Positions 12,096 through 22,775 of a stretch of 64,000 nt of DNA are shown here, one piece after another (position 1 is the first letter of the stretch; each line of letters opens with the position of its first letter). This DNA comes from Nymphaea colorata (lineage: Eukaryota > Streptophyta > Magnoliopsida > Nymphaeales > Nymphaeaceae). The stretch covers positions 15,044,854 through 15,108,853 of the forward strand of contig NC_045147.1 of NCBI RefSeq assembly GCF_008831285.2, read 5' to 3'. Position numbers and translations under genes: made by a program. The notes below the pieces were generated by a model that was not told the DNA's origin, did not search any database, and worked only from the letters and a program-made list of their open reading frames with translations.

Positions 12096-13398
12096 AAGCT
12101 CTCTCTTCCCGTATATATATGGTTTAAAAGATCTTCACGTATACGTATGGTAACTTACATTCAGGCTCAGGTGCATGAACGGGTTTTAAGGTCAGGCTGC
12201 TGCGCGTGGGCCGATTTTCAGGGCCGTTGGATCAAAACCAATAAGCTCAAGTAGATTCAGCGCCAAATAGGAACACTATAGTTCTCGACGGCGAAAAAAT
12301 CTCGCGCTTCTGCAACCATGCTTGGGAAGGATACTATTTTATTTCGTCTGAAAATTGAACGTGTAAAACTCACATGAAGGTTATAAAAACAATATAAATG
12401 GGAGTACCCAACATTTTGGTGAATACATATTAATTAATTTCTACGAAAAAGGTATTTTAACTGCCAACTGGTGACAAATGGACCACCGGCGGATCAGTGC
12501 AGTGCAGGAGAAAAAAATAAGAAAAAAGTTGCTGAAACTGCCGAGTTTGAATGCAACATGCTCGGCTTGTAGCCTGAAGAACCACATGTCCATATAGGGT
12601 GCGCAGAAGAACAATATCATTGATCAACAACTTACCAAATAGACAGTGAAGTGGCTTGGACTAGAATGGCACAAGTGGATGATTCTGCAGTGACGGGTAG
12701 ACATGGTGGTTGGAAGGTTGCCGAACATGGCGCCTTCCTTGACATGGGCCCAGGGAAAGAGAAAAAGGAAAAAGAAGACGAAAGAAGCCCGCTTACCCGC
12801 TAACCACATTTACCAACAATCTTTCTCGTGTTCAATCTCCTTCAATATGATATGGGCTGAATAATTTTGTCGTATACAGATGAGTTTTATTGATGGGGAC
12901 ATGGGAAACCGCAATATTTTTCCGTTCTGTTATGCTCTGTGAGTTCTTTCTTCCTCTCTTGGTTCTGCTCTGCGAGCTATTTCCAATAGTTACAGGGCCT
13001 CGCTGGATTAAGATTATTCCGCATTAGGGAGATGTTCCTGTTGCCCACCATGGTCCAGCAACGGGAATCATGCTCTTCTGCCTCTGCTTTTTCTTTATTC
13101 TCAATTTAATAATACCGACGTCAGGAGGAGGAGAGCGGATCCACTGGAGACCATGAGATTATCGCAACTTTAATGATCATAATGGTCGGAGATTTACACG
13201 ATGGATCCTCTCTTTCTCTCTGGCTTTCTCTCTTTTATCTGCTGCTCCGTTATTCTCCTTCCCCTTTTTCTTTTTCCTCCACGCTTGCTTCGGTTACCAC
13301 GAAAAGCATAAAACTCCGTGCTTTTGTCCTCCTTCGATTTTGTGGGTGATTATTTATTTGTTTTTGCTGTTTTTAGTTCTTTTTGGAGATCTGGGAAA

Positions 13399-16300
13399 AT
13401 GGGATGCTCACAAAGTACGATCAGAGTCGTCCTCAGTGGAGAATGGACGGAAGATGAGAGCGGCAATGAGGTCTCTGTAGCGTCGGAAGGGCAGGAGACG
13501 AAGATGATGCTACATAGGAAGAAGAAGAGGAAGTGGGGGTTCAAAGCGAAGCTGCTGGGTTGCGGAGTGGAGTTGCAGCAGGAGGAGGATGAGGAGGACG
13601 CCTTACCGGAGAACGACCACCGGGCGTGGTTGCTCGCCTCTGCGGAGGGCGATGGGAAGAGCACCGCAGCGGATGCTCCGGACCCGCAGTCGATGCACTC
13701 TTCGTTCCGTTTCAGCTTCGGGTCTCAGGCGGAATTCGACGCCCTGAACCCCAACGCCACCGTTCTGATGCTCAATCTGGAGAGGAACTCGGAGGAAAAG
13801 ACGCTAGATTTTCAGAGAAGGAGAATCCTGTCGCTTGAGCGGAGCATCTCCACCGTCTCGGAGTCGCTCCTTCGATTCACTTACGGCGAGATCCGGTCGG
13901 CCACCAATGACTTTTCCCGAGGTGGGTATCGTCCCTTCCGCACCAATTTCGTGTCCTTTCATCCCTTTCAACTTCTTCTCAGTGGAGAGTTCGTCTTCTC
14001 TTGTCTTCTTCAGCAAAATCAGGGAGGCTTTTCGAACACCATTTTGGGATCCTAGTTCCAGTTTTTTTTGGATTCCCTCTTCTGAATGCCGAATGCGGAT
14101 AAAAATTTTTCACCCTTCTTCTCGTCGACCTTTTTCAGCTTCGTTCCCGAGGGAAAGTAATGGCTTCTTCGATTTTGGGTAGTAATCGTCCTTTCATTCT
14201 CTGTCTCAGGGAGGGTTTTGGGAAGAGGGGCACACAGCTGCGTGTACAGAGGGCGGCTCCGGCTAGGCCGCGCCGTAGCCATCAAGCGCCTGAATAACGC
14301 CGACAAGGAGTGCTCCAAGGACTTCTGCAGAGAACTGATGATCTCCAGCTCGCTGGACAACCGGTTCGTCGTCCCGCTGCTGGGCTACTGCGTCGACGCC
14401 GAGGGCCTCTTCCTCGTCTACAAATTCGTCTCCGGCGGCAACCTCGAGCACCACCTCCACGGTAACATTCCATCCCGTGGTTTCGACGGCCACGATTTAC
14501 AGGTCTTAACTCAGGCGCAGACGAAAGAGTCATCGGGTACCGTTGGTTCGAAAAATGCAGGTAGGAAAGGGAGGGCCTGCCTCCCCTGGTCGGTGAGGTT
14601 CAAGGTAGCTCTCGGTGTGGCTCAGGCGGTGGCGTACCTGCACTATGGCATAGAGAGGTGCGTGGTGCACCGAGACATCAAGCCCTCGAACATCCTCCTC
14701 TCTTCCAAGAAAACCCCCAAGGTGCGACGCTAATAACCAGTCAGTTGTCCTCCAAAAGGTCACGCTGATTTTTCCGTTGGTGTTGCTCAAAGGGTTGTTT
14801 TGGTAAATTTTTTTAGCTGTGTGATTTTGGGCTGGCGACGTGGACGTCCGGTGCTTCCATTCCCTTCCTCTGCAAGACCGTGAAAGGAACCTTCGGGTAT
14901 GGATGGAAAACAGAGTTCTTTTTGGTTTGGTTTGGTGTGTGAGTTCGATGGGTTTGTTTTGATCCCTCGGTTTCTCGTACCGAGCAGGTATCTGGCGCCC
15001 GAATATTTTCAGCACGGCAAGGTGTCGAACAAGACGGACGTGTACGCCTTCGGAGTGGTGCTCCTCGAGCTCGTCACCGGCCGGAAGCCCATCGAAACCG
15101 GACGCTCCGCCGGCGATGAAAACTTGGTTCAGTGGGTGAGCCTTCTTGTACCTTATCTTTACTTTGTTAACCCAGTTTCTATTTACTACTCATTTCTCTT
15201 ATCAAGACTTTAGTAACCTGCCTTCTAAATTGGAAACTATTGCTTCATAAACATTGGCTTGATTTAGGGCTTGTTTAGTGTTACGCTTTACCTTTAACAA
15301 AAAAAGATTGCAAATAAAAGTTCTAGAAGGAGAGGATAGGACAGCTCCGGGTTCTATTTCTGTTCTGGTTTTATCAAACAGTGTACAGATCCAACTGCAA
15401 ATGCGTTTTGGATGATGCCAAAGTGTGATAAACTGTTTGGATGATGCCAAAGTATGCGTGCATCAAAGGTTTTATGAACCGTCAAAGCTACGGAATTCCC
15501 AAGGTGGTGAGACTTTTTTAACATTTATGAAGGAAAAGGAAATGACTTTGAGGAGTCGGGCGTTTGGAATTTAGCATGTCACACTGACCATAGACGTGAA
15601 ATGTCAAAAGAAAGTGAACAAAATCACTGTGTTGGGAATATTTTGACTCGACTGGTTCTATGGACGACCTGTCATTTGGATGGTCCTGTGAGTGTGACAA
15701 GAAAACTTACACCTTGATTAATATGGTTGCTGTAGTTTTCACCTTTTTCTAGAAAGCATTCCAACTCATTGCACCTTTGGAGACGCTTGTTTCACCTGCT
15801 CGTTGTCGTGTCATAGGTGTAAGTTTGGACTTTTTTGTACCTTGTTTATGATTATTCTTTCTAAATTTCTATGGAAATATAGATCTATTATTTCTTTGCT
15901 GACAAGCTTGAAGATTTATATCAGGAAGAGTTGGGTTTCACTTTAAATTTTGTTTTGTAAAGGATTAAACAAGGATTTATAGCGCAGAATTTCAATAGAA
16001 GAACAAAGGAAAAAGAGAGAAAAATCTCTCTTATTCTAGTGCTGAAAGGTTATACCAGAAATTGATATCACCCTTTTCTAATACAAAAATCAGCTTTTTT
16101 TCTTTGCAAACAAGCTCATATTGCACTAGCATCTGTGGATGAGGTCACCGGGTGGGCGACCAATCTCAGATTCTTAAGGGCAAGGAGCACCCAATCCATC
16201 TCTGCTTTGATTTTCACAATGCCTGTTTGGCTGTTTCCTCTTGGTGTCAATTTTCAACCGTCACCCCGCAGGTGACCTGATCTGCTCCCTGAGAAACCCC

Positions 16301-16851
16301 TTGAGAGGTGCTGTAGAGTCACTTTCACAGGCTAAAATTTCAAACAGAAAGCTACTTGAAACCTGAAAGTTAAACTCCTCCAACGCCCATCGATTCTCAA
16401 TCTCACCTCATGTTGTTCTAAAGCAATGGACTCGTCAGAATGAACCATTTCATCTTGAGAATTCGATTAACTGGTGGCAGATTGTCATCTGCTTGATGGG
16501 TCTGGTCGGTGACGTTGGCGGATTTGGGTGTTGCAGGTGAGGCCTCTATTGCTGGGGGAAGGGTCGGTGACGCGGCTGGTGGACCCGCGGCTAAAGCGTG
16601 GCTCGTACAGCTTGAAGCAGGTGAGCCGGGTGGTCCGGACCGCAGCCGCTTGCATCAGCAGCGAGGAGTCGAGTCGGCCGGGCATCGACCAGGTGATCAG
16701 GATGCTGAGAGGGGAGGAGGCTGCGGCCGGCGAGGAGGCCGTCTTCACGGAGACGGGTCTCTACGGTGGGAAGGGCGACATGGGGAACCACCTGGCTCTC
16801 GCCATGTTGGGCGTGACGGAGGCCGACGACGGCGACCAAAATCGTTGGTAG
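13399..16851 (+). CDS. Receptor-like cytoplasmic kinase with N-myristoylation signal, 5 exons, 525 aa
   Basis: Serine/threonine kinase without a transmembrane segment, probably membrane-tethered by lipids, and resembling the Arabidopsis At1g28390 group. Exons are 13399-13921, 14210-14721, 14817-14896, 14988-15135 and 16537-16851. The N-terminus MGCSQS offers Gly2 for myristoylation and Cys3 for palmitoylation, and a basic run [11 protein letters not shown] (about residues 41-51) could bind acidic lipid. The first 160 residues are otherwise low in recognisable domains. Kinase motifs are complete: glycine loop [11 protein letters not shown] (179-189), VAIK lysine K200, HRDIKPSN with D330, DFGLA with D348, and GTFGYLAPEY in the activation segment. 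HRD makes it an RD kinase. A Ser/Gly/Lys-rich insert of roughly 40 residues follows NLEHHLH. The upstream frame has no ATG before 13399, which supports this start. Intron 4 is 1401 bases. Substrate and upstream receptor cannot be read from the sequence. Confidence 0.93.
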
Positions 16852-18589
16852 TTAAATTGGAAAGATTTTCCCACCTGTTCTTATTTTCTCTCATTCCCAC
16901 GATATTCTTTTCTTGCTTTTCTTTTTTTTTCTGTTTTCTTTGTTCTTTGGTTGATCCACTATGTAGAAAAAGCGTGGAAAAGGAAAAAAGATGAGAAGGA
17001 AGTTTGAAGATTGTACAGATTTCTCCGTGATTCTTCATGTTCACTACATTTTCTCAAGTTGTTCATAAAATTCTGCTATTGGCTCTAGGGGACGTGACCA
17101 AGCACTCCAGCTGGGTGGTTAAGTAGCTTTTTCTCATTAAATGAGTTTCATAGCATGAGGGGAATGGGTAGACAATGTTACTTTATAGACAAGTATAATC
17201 CAACTACTGTAATTAATTTGGTAGTCGAGTTTCTAGGTTTGAAGATATTCAAGAGCACCAATAAGAAACTTGTGTGTCTTTCAGCCTCAAGTTATACACC
17301 CATACATGGTATAGTGGGTGTAGCTTAGCTGGTTGGGTAGGCAGGAGTGTGAAGGTACGTCACCTGCAGTGGCTGCTACTTTCGGAGACTGTAAATGTAA
17401 AACTCTAGTTGATGGGTACATTGTATTCCACCCAACCCAACGGATCCCTTGACCTTGGTAGTAAGGAGAGTGGGAGTTGTTAACCTTCTGTTCATTCAGA
17501 GTTGCCCATCGAGATATGGTAGATTGTTAACTTCTTCCTCTACCGAAACTGCGCACCCATATTGTGAACTTAAAAGACAGTGGGGTAATAATCATGACAT
17601 TTAAATAATGCCTATCCCAGTAAGGCAGTCAAGATCAAACAGTTGGGTTGGGTCTGCCTATTGATTGAGGCAACAGTTTGGTTCGCTAGATGAGTTGCTA
17701 TTTTAATGGCGGAAGGCTTTCCCTTTTGCTTCTTACACGGGCAGATACTTCATTGCGATTGAGAGAGCCTTATAATAAAATTTAGAGCACCACGTTACCA
17801 CGTGAACAACACTTCCTTGTGGGGCTTGTTTGCTCACGGTCGCGTGCTTGGAACTTTTTTTCTATTCGAAAAGTCGCTTCTTAGTCTCAATCTACGATAT
17901 CGATCCGTGGACTTTTTTTTTTGTTTCTGCATGTTTTGAAAGCAAGCTCTGGTTGGCTGGCAGGTAAATTTTCTTTGCTTTTTCTTTTCACAATCTGCTG
18001 CTAGATTCGGCTTGAGTAAGAAGCGAAATTGGGTTTTCGATCCCCTAAGCGTAAACATTTTATACTTTCAAAGACTTTTTCCAGATGGAGCAGCGCCATG
18101 TAAAAGAATAGTGTTCTTTAAAGATTGTTTTCTTCTTTTCATAGAAATTTTCTCGTATGTGAATTTTAAAGTATAACAGCGGTTGGTTAAGAGTAGGGGA
18201 GAAACAAGGTGAGATTCCGAGAATGAAAGTCTTCCAATGCCAAGTACAGAAAAGAAAGCAGGATTGGCCAGAGCAGTGCAGCTCCTTCTCTTCTCTTTAC
18301 TTATTTTCATCCCCTAGCATGTGAGGAGATGCCAATTAGGAGTACTTTTCCAGCTTTCATTTTTTTTTATTAAATTCATTTTTGTAGCATGAAAATTTCC
18401 AACTTTATTCCTGTCTTATTGTAATTGACAAAGTCAGCTCCTACATATGCAATAAATTCAAATTCATCAACTCGTCATTCTAGCCGTGACCGTGAGTATT
18501 ATTTCAGCCTAGTTTTCACACAACCAAGTAATTGTGCCATCGGCCAAGATCTTCCTGTACCGCCTACATCATGTTCAATCAAGGTCTAT

Positions 18590-18910
18590 ATAAGGGTGAG
18601 CAACAGTCTAGGTATCCGATGGGTAGTTGGGTATGATGGGTAGTTGGGTACGCAGCCCATAGAGGGCCGAGCTTGGGTCGGTGACTCCTTTATAAACTGG
18701 TATGTTGTCAAGTGTTTTTGAGAAATTAAATTATAAAATGTTAAGGATTTCAAATATGGATAGATATCGAACAAGTACCCGATGAGCATACAGTTGACGA
18801 TCCGATCCGGCCAATAACTAAGTGGGTCACTGGCAAGAGCTTATGGCCAGTCCGAGCCCGGCTTTGACGAGCATTGAGCCGGCCTGGCCCAGCCCGATGC
18901 CCAGCCTTAG
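18590..18910. mobile_element. GC-rich dispersed repeat (CCCGGCC-type)
   Basis: Words such as GGGTAGTTGGGTA, GTCCGAGCCCGGC and GGCCTGGCCCAGCCCGATG match, in style and partly in sequence, a second copy at about 49545-49665 (GGGCCAGCCCGGCTCGG, GGCCTAGCCTGGCCCCG). A fragment near 42590-42700 looks related. This is the kind of decayed non-autonomous repeat common in plant intergenic DNA. I cannot place its borders exactly. Confidence 0.45.
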
Positions 18911-18929
18911 GTGTATCGTTGCCATATCC

Positions 18930-19170
18930 ATTTCATATGATGTTCATATATTCACACTCAAATGCGAATGAAAAAAAAAAACATAATATCACATCCCACT
19001 TTAAATTTGAAATTTGAATCCGATGCAAACCCAATTTTTAAATTCACAACTGAATTCAAATCTAACTCTGAACCATATCTGGTTGCAGGTCAATTTTTAG
19101 TTTTGAATCCGTCCGATTTCTTACTCAGATTCGTTTTACATGTATCCCAATTTCTTTAAAAAGTTCGATT
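18930..19170. repeat. AT-rich dispersed repeat, copy 1 of 3
   Basis: A run of AAATTTGAATCCGATGC / TTCGATTCGAATAC-like words. Similar stretches of about 300 bases lie at 48990-49330 and 60930-61265, each with ATATTCACAT, repeated CCAAATCC and GATTCG words. They are non-coding, with stops in all frames over any distance. Confidence 0.5.
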
Positions 19171-20269
19171 CGAATACAATCCATCGACAACTTCGATGCC
19201 ACTTGTTCCTTTAATTTCATTGTTTCTGCATGGTAGTTAGACATTCTATTAGAAAATCAGCAAACTCAATGCAGATTTAGTTAGAAGGTTTTAAAAATAT
19301 TTAGGATGGTAAGTGGTGGTGACGATGTACATGACCTGTTCTGCAGCATTAGATTGGGAAGGATGTCCCACAAGTTTGTATTGGTGCCTGATTTCCTCAA
19401 ATGACGTGCTCTTCACAAGGTCATCTGATCAATCTTTCAACTCTCCGTCACTCTGCTTGATGTCACCCGCAAGAACTATCTAATCAATTTGAACATTGAG
19501 CGGTGGTTGAAAAATCACAAGATCGATAATAGTTCATAATGGCCAAAACTCTTGCATATGATATAAGTCAAAAATTCCTAGAAAGCAGCTGAAATATGCC
19601 AGAGAAGAGACTGAAAGGTAAGGTTGATAAACAACTAATCAGTAAGAAACTCTGCTCAATAAATGCCAGAGTTGAAAAAAGTAGAGGTGGAGGAGGAATG
19701 AACGACGACAAATATTAGTGGTTTAATTAACTCACAAGGCTTATATCTATAGAAAAAAGCAAGCGCTTTGCAGCCGTTTGATTTATGCCCAAATTATTAC
19801 AAATTAAGCTCCAGGCCCTGCGTCAGTTGCCCAAATATATATATATTAGTATGTATATAATATAAATAATTTTGTGCCTCATCCAAAATTGAATGTTATA
19901 CACGATTGCCCTCCTAACTTGATGCTTTGCCACTGCTTGCGAGAGAATGAGTGTCTTTAAGATAAAAAAAGTCTACCTATTATTCCGACCAAGATGCGTT
20001 TCCAGACATGGAACCGTTGGACCTTATAAATTTAAAAGTAGATGGAAAGTTACAAAGTCTTTGTTGACCAACCAGAAGGTGTTGATGTATAGAATCAAGC
20101 TACTTTATAAAAAAATTACAAGCTCTCTCTCTCTCTTTTCCTGGCACAGGTCCTTCTGATATATGGGGGTTGTTTGGGATAGTTAGATGGGGTGTCTGTT
20201 AGACTCTCACACTCCCTTAACCCACCAAGAGAATAGAAACTAGAAGAAGAGAAAGAGAAAAAAACACAC

Positions 20270-20345
20270 AAAAATTTACCTAGTTTGAAGACAATGTTCT
20301 CCTACGTTCACAGAGCAATTTCACTATCACAGTAAAATACAGAGT
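20270..20345. mobile_element. Possible LTR-retrotransposon scrap
   Basis: TTCTCCTACGTTCACAGAG, followed by TTTCACTATCACAGTAAAAT and a run of ACAAAC, resembles conserved words inside plant copia LTRs (a ...CTACGTCCAC... block, then ...TTCACTATCAC...). No element ends, primer site or coding remnant are visible nearby, so the call is weak. Confidence 0.25.
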
Positions 20346-22009
20346 ACAAACAAAACAGTGCCCCTCATAAACATGAGATTAATAATGTCAAGGACATTCT
20401 GTCTAAGAGACTATACATGTCAACGACAGAGTATAATGTATCTTGGAGCTTATTCTTTTCCTTTGTAAGTGGGACAGAAAAGTGAGACGCACAATGAAAA
20501 AAATAGTAACCAACATGAGTGTCATTGGCACCTAGTCTGCGCATCATTATACTGTTAAGACAGATCAAAGTTTCCACAGTATATTAAGGCACTATGACAA
20601 AGCCACCACCTTAGCAATGATAACTATATAAATAATATATCCTTTGTGAAAATAAGTACCGATTCTTGTGATATGGTCGTCTACTGGATGGAGCTTTAAT
20701 GTGTGCGTGCTTGCAATAATTAGGTATTATGACTGCCAACCTGCTGTCAAGTAATCTGGCCACTTGAATGGATAATATGAGCGCAGAAATGTGAGAATAA
20801 GAGAATATAGTTTTTTATATGTTGATCATATTTTGCAAGTCCAAACTCAGGCCACAGAATTTTAACACTTTATATATTCTAGTCCATCATTTGAAAAAAT
20901 AGTTATTTATTACTCTTGACATTTTTAGGCAAGTAGAGTGTGTATATATATATATATATAACTGGTGGATATGTGGCAGAAGTTGACGACACTAGCTCTT
21001 ATTTATTCAACGGAAGTATGAAACTAGCTAAAAATCCCCCATTTTTTTCCCTATTGGTCATGATCAAATAGTTAGCAATGAAAAATGATTTGCAACAACC
21101 AGAATTTTTTATCATTATAAAAAATTGAAACCAACTCCCTTTCTTTCTCTCCTCATCTTGATAATGGCGATCATTATACTTATATATGATTTTATGATGA
21201 AAGTTGGTACATGATAGACCTAACTAGGCAATATTTCTTTTGTTGCCTAAATGAAGTTATTTAGATAATACCTGCTTGTAGTAGATATAATCAACCACCG
21301 CGGATGTGTCCACTGCCCATTTTGGGAGTCTAATCTACCAAGTCGGATCACAGTTTCACCTAAGCTTTTGAAACTATGAAAATCTTTTGGGGTCGATTAT
21401 TTTGTCATTCTTTTGTGTCATGCCTTATTCCCTTTTCTCTACTTGGCAGGGTTCCGTCATTTGAGATGGCTTAATTAGTGGTCTCAAACAGCAGTTTTAC
21501 CCTAATTTTTCTTTAGCTTTAGGTTATCTACGTATATCTTATAGCTGGTGCAGGTTTAACGCTTAAAGGAGATAAACAGAACAACCATATCTCTAAGCCT
21601 TTTTATCTGTTACGAGAGAACCCACATCAGTATATTCAACCAAGAACATGCTCATGTGAATCAAAAGCCGTGAGAAAGTGACTGCCATTAGAGGTTTATC
21701 ATAATTTTTCTCCTCAGGGCAATTCGGCAAAGGTTCCCCCATCGATGTTCTATATGAGTTCAAGTCAGGTTTTGCAGTTCGATTTTAAAATTTTGAGGTC
21801 GAGCTTTGTTGGTTTGCCTTTGCCCTTGGTATTGGCGTTCATAATAGTAGTGGTAGCCTTTCTCATCACAGAACTTGAGTAGAAAGACCCCTCTGAATCT
21901 TCTATACCTTATTTAAGCATACCGCCCAAGAAGATTCTCATTCCCAGATATATTGTTCAGTGGACTCTGAGTTTTCGCGTTCCCAAATTTGCAGCAGAAC
22001 GGGAGTGGC

Positions 22010-22775
22010 AAAGTTTAGTTCACCATGTTCAAGAACTTGGGTTTTTAAGACATCGCCGTTCAAAATGCCCAAGCTTCTCTTTCTTGTTCCCCACATTTGA
22101 TTCTAAAACAAGGAAAAGGTTTTCTGGGAATTCATCTGTTCTTTGAAAATTTGTGAAAATGTACACAAAAAAGAGAAAAAGAGGAGTGAGTTAAAAGAAC
22201 TGTTTTCTCATGCAATGTAAACCTATGAGGCAATTTGAACTTGGAGTGTCTTAAAACAGCGGATTTCTAGAGAGTCGCCTATTAAACAATTGCCCATAAA
22301 GCAATGATGAATCTCCCAAAAGGCAAGAAGACAGAAGATAGAACAGGCTGCGTGGGAAAGAAACTTACTGCGCATGCTAAACTTAATATCTTCCAACTAC
22401 AAGACTATTTGTTGATCCCAAACATTTGAATTATGGATCAGACTAGCGGAACCACCTCCAATTTTGGGACATGGAATGCAAGGACACAGAGCAGCTTTCT
22501 TCACGGCTGCCCTTTCCAAGTTGAGGATAAGGAAACAATGGCTTCAGCAAAACTGTCAAGAACAAGCCATCCAGCCCAAACTCTGCAGCAAATCTGCCCT
22601 CTGGAGCTTCTCCGTCACTTCTCCCGCTGGATTAGCCTACACCAACTGCATGAGACAACCACCTACTTAGATCATAATTAAAATTTCATATAACAAGTAT
22701 TGGTTGATAAGCTTGTAGACAATCATCTATAGGGTGATCTTCTCGACTTAGTAGATCACGTTTGCTATGGCCAGC
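22010..22775 (-). pseudogene. Decayed copy of the sulfate transporter 3' end
   Basis: This stretch aligns along its whole length with 26807-27635, the end of the intact sulfate transporter gene on the same strand. It includes the last exon (equivalent to 22645-22501), the end of intron 12 (to about 22775) and the 3' flank (down to about 22010). The pseudo-exon still reads ANPAGEVTEKLQRADLLQS, but codon 3 is TAG, one base is lost after the LQS codons, and two are gained shortly afterwards, so it cannot encode the STAS tail. Because intron sequence is included, it arose by DNA duplication and not by reverse transcription. No upstream exons of this copy are visible in the next 4 kb to the right. 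Confidence 0.85.

Larger units (their letters stand above)
7349..13398. other. Gene-poor intergenic region, 6 kb
   Basis: No gene can be supported. The start (7349-7700) is the PPR gene's upstream region. A plus-strand 74-codon frame at 7347-7571 overlaps the PPR start codon and is discussed as a finding. A GC-richer patch at 8030-8220 has no recognisable frame. Low-complexity CT runs lie at 10808-10860, and AT-rich DNA fills most of 9500-12500. The last 200 bases before 13399 are pyrimidine-rich and probably form the promoter and leader of the kinase gene, but I see no clear TATA box. Confidence 0.5.
16852..22009. other. Gene-poor intergenic region, 5 kb
   Basis: This begins with the kinase 3' untranslated region. 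No further gene is supported. Contents seen: a tRNA-like A-box stretch at 17311-17340, a GC-rich dispersed repeat at 18600-18910, an AT-rich dispersed repeat at about 18930-19170, a possible LTR-derived scrap at 20270-20345, and a (TA)n tract at 20942-20961. All open frames are under 80 codons and have no family resemblance. Confidence 0.5.

Noticed and set aside
22433-22681. Plus-strand 82-codon frame similar to one at 27258-27541
   Set aside because: The similarity comes from antisense reading of the duplicated sulfate transporter last exon, not from a second gene family.
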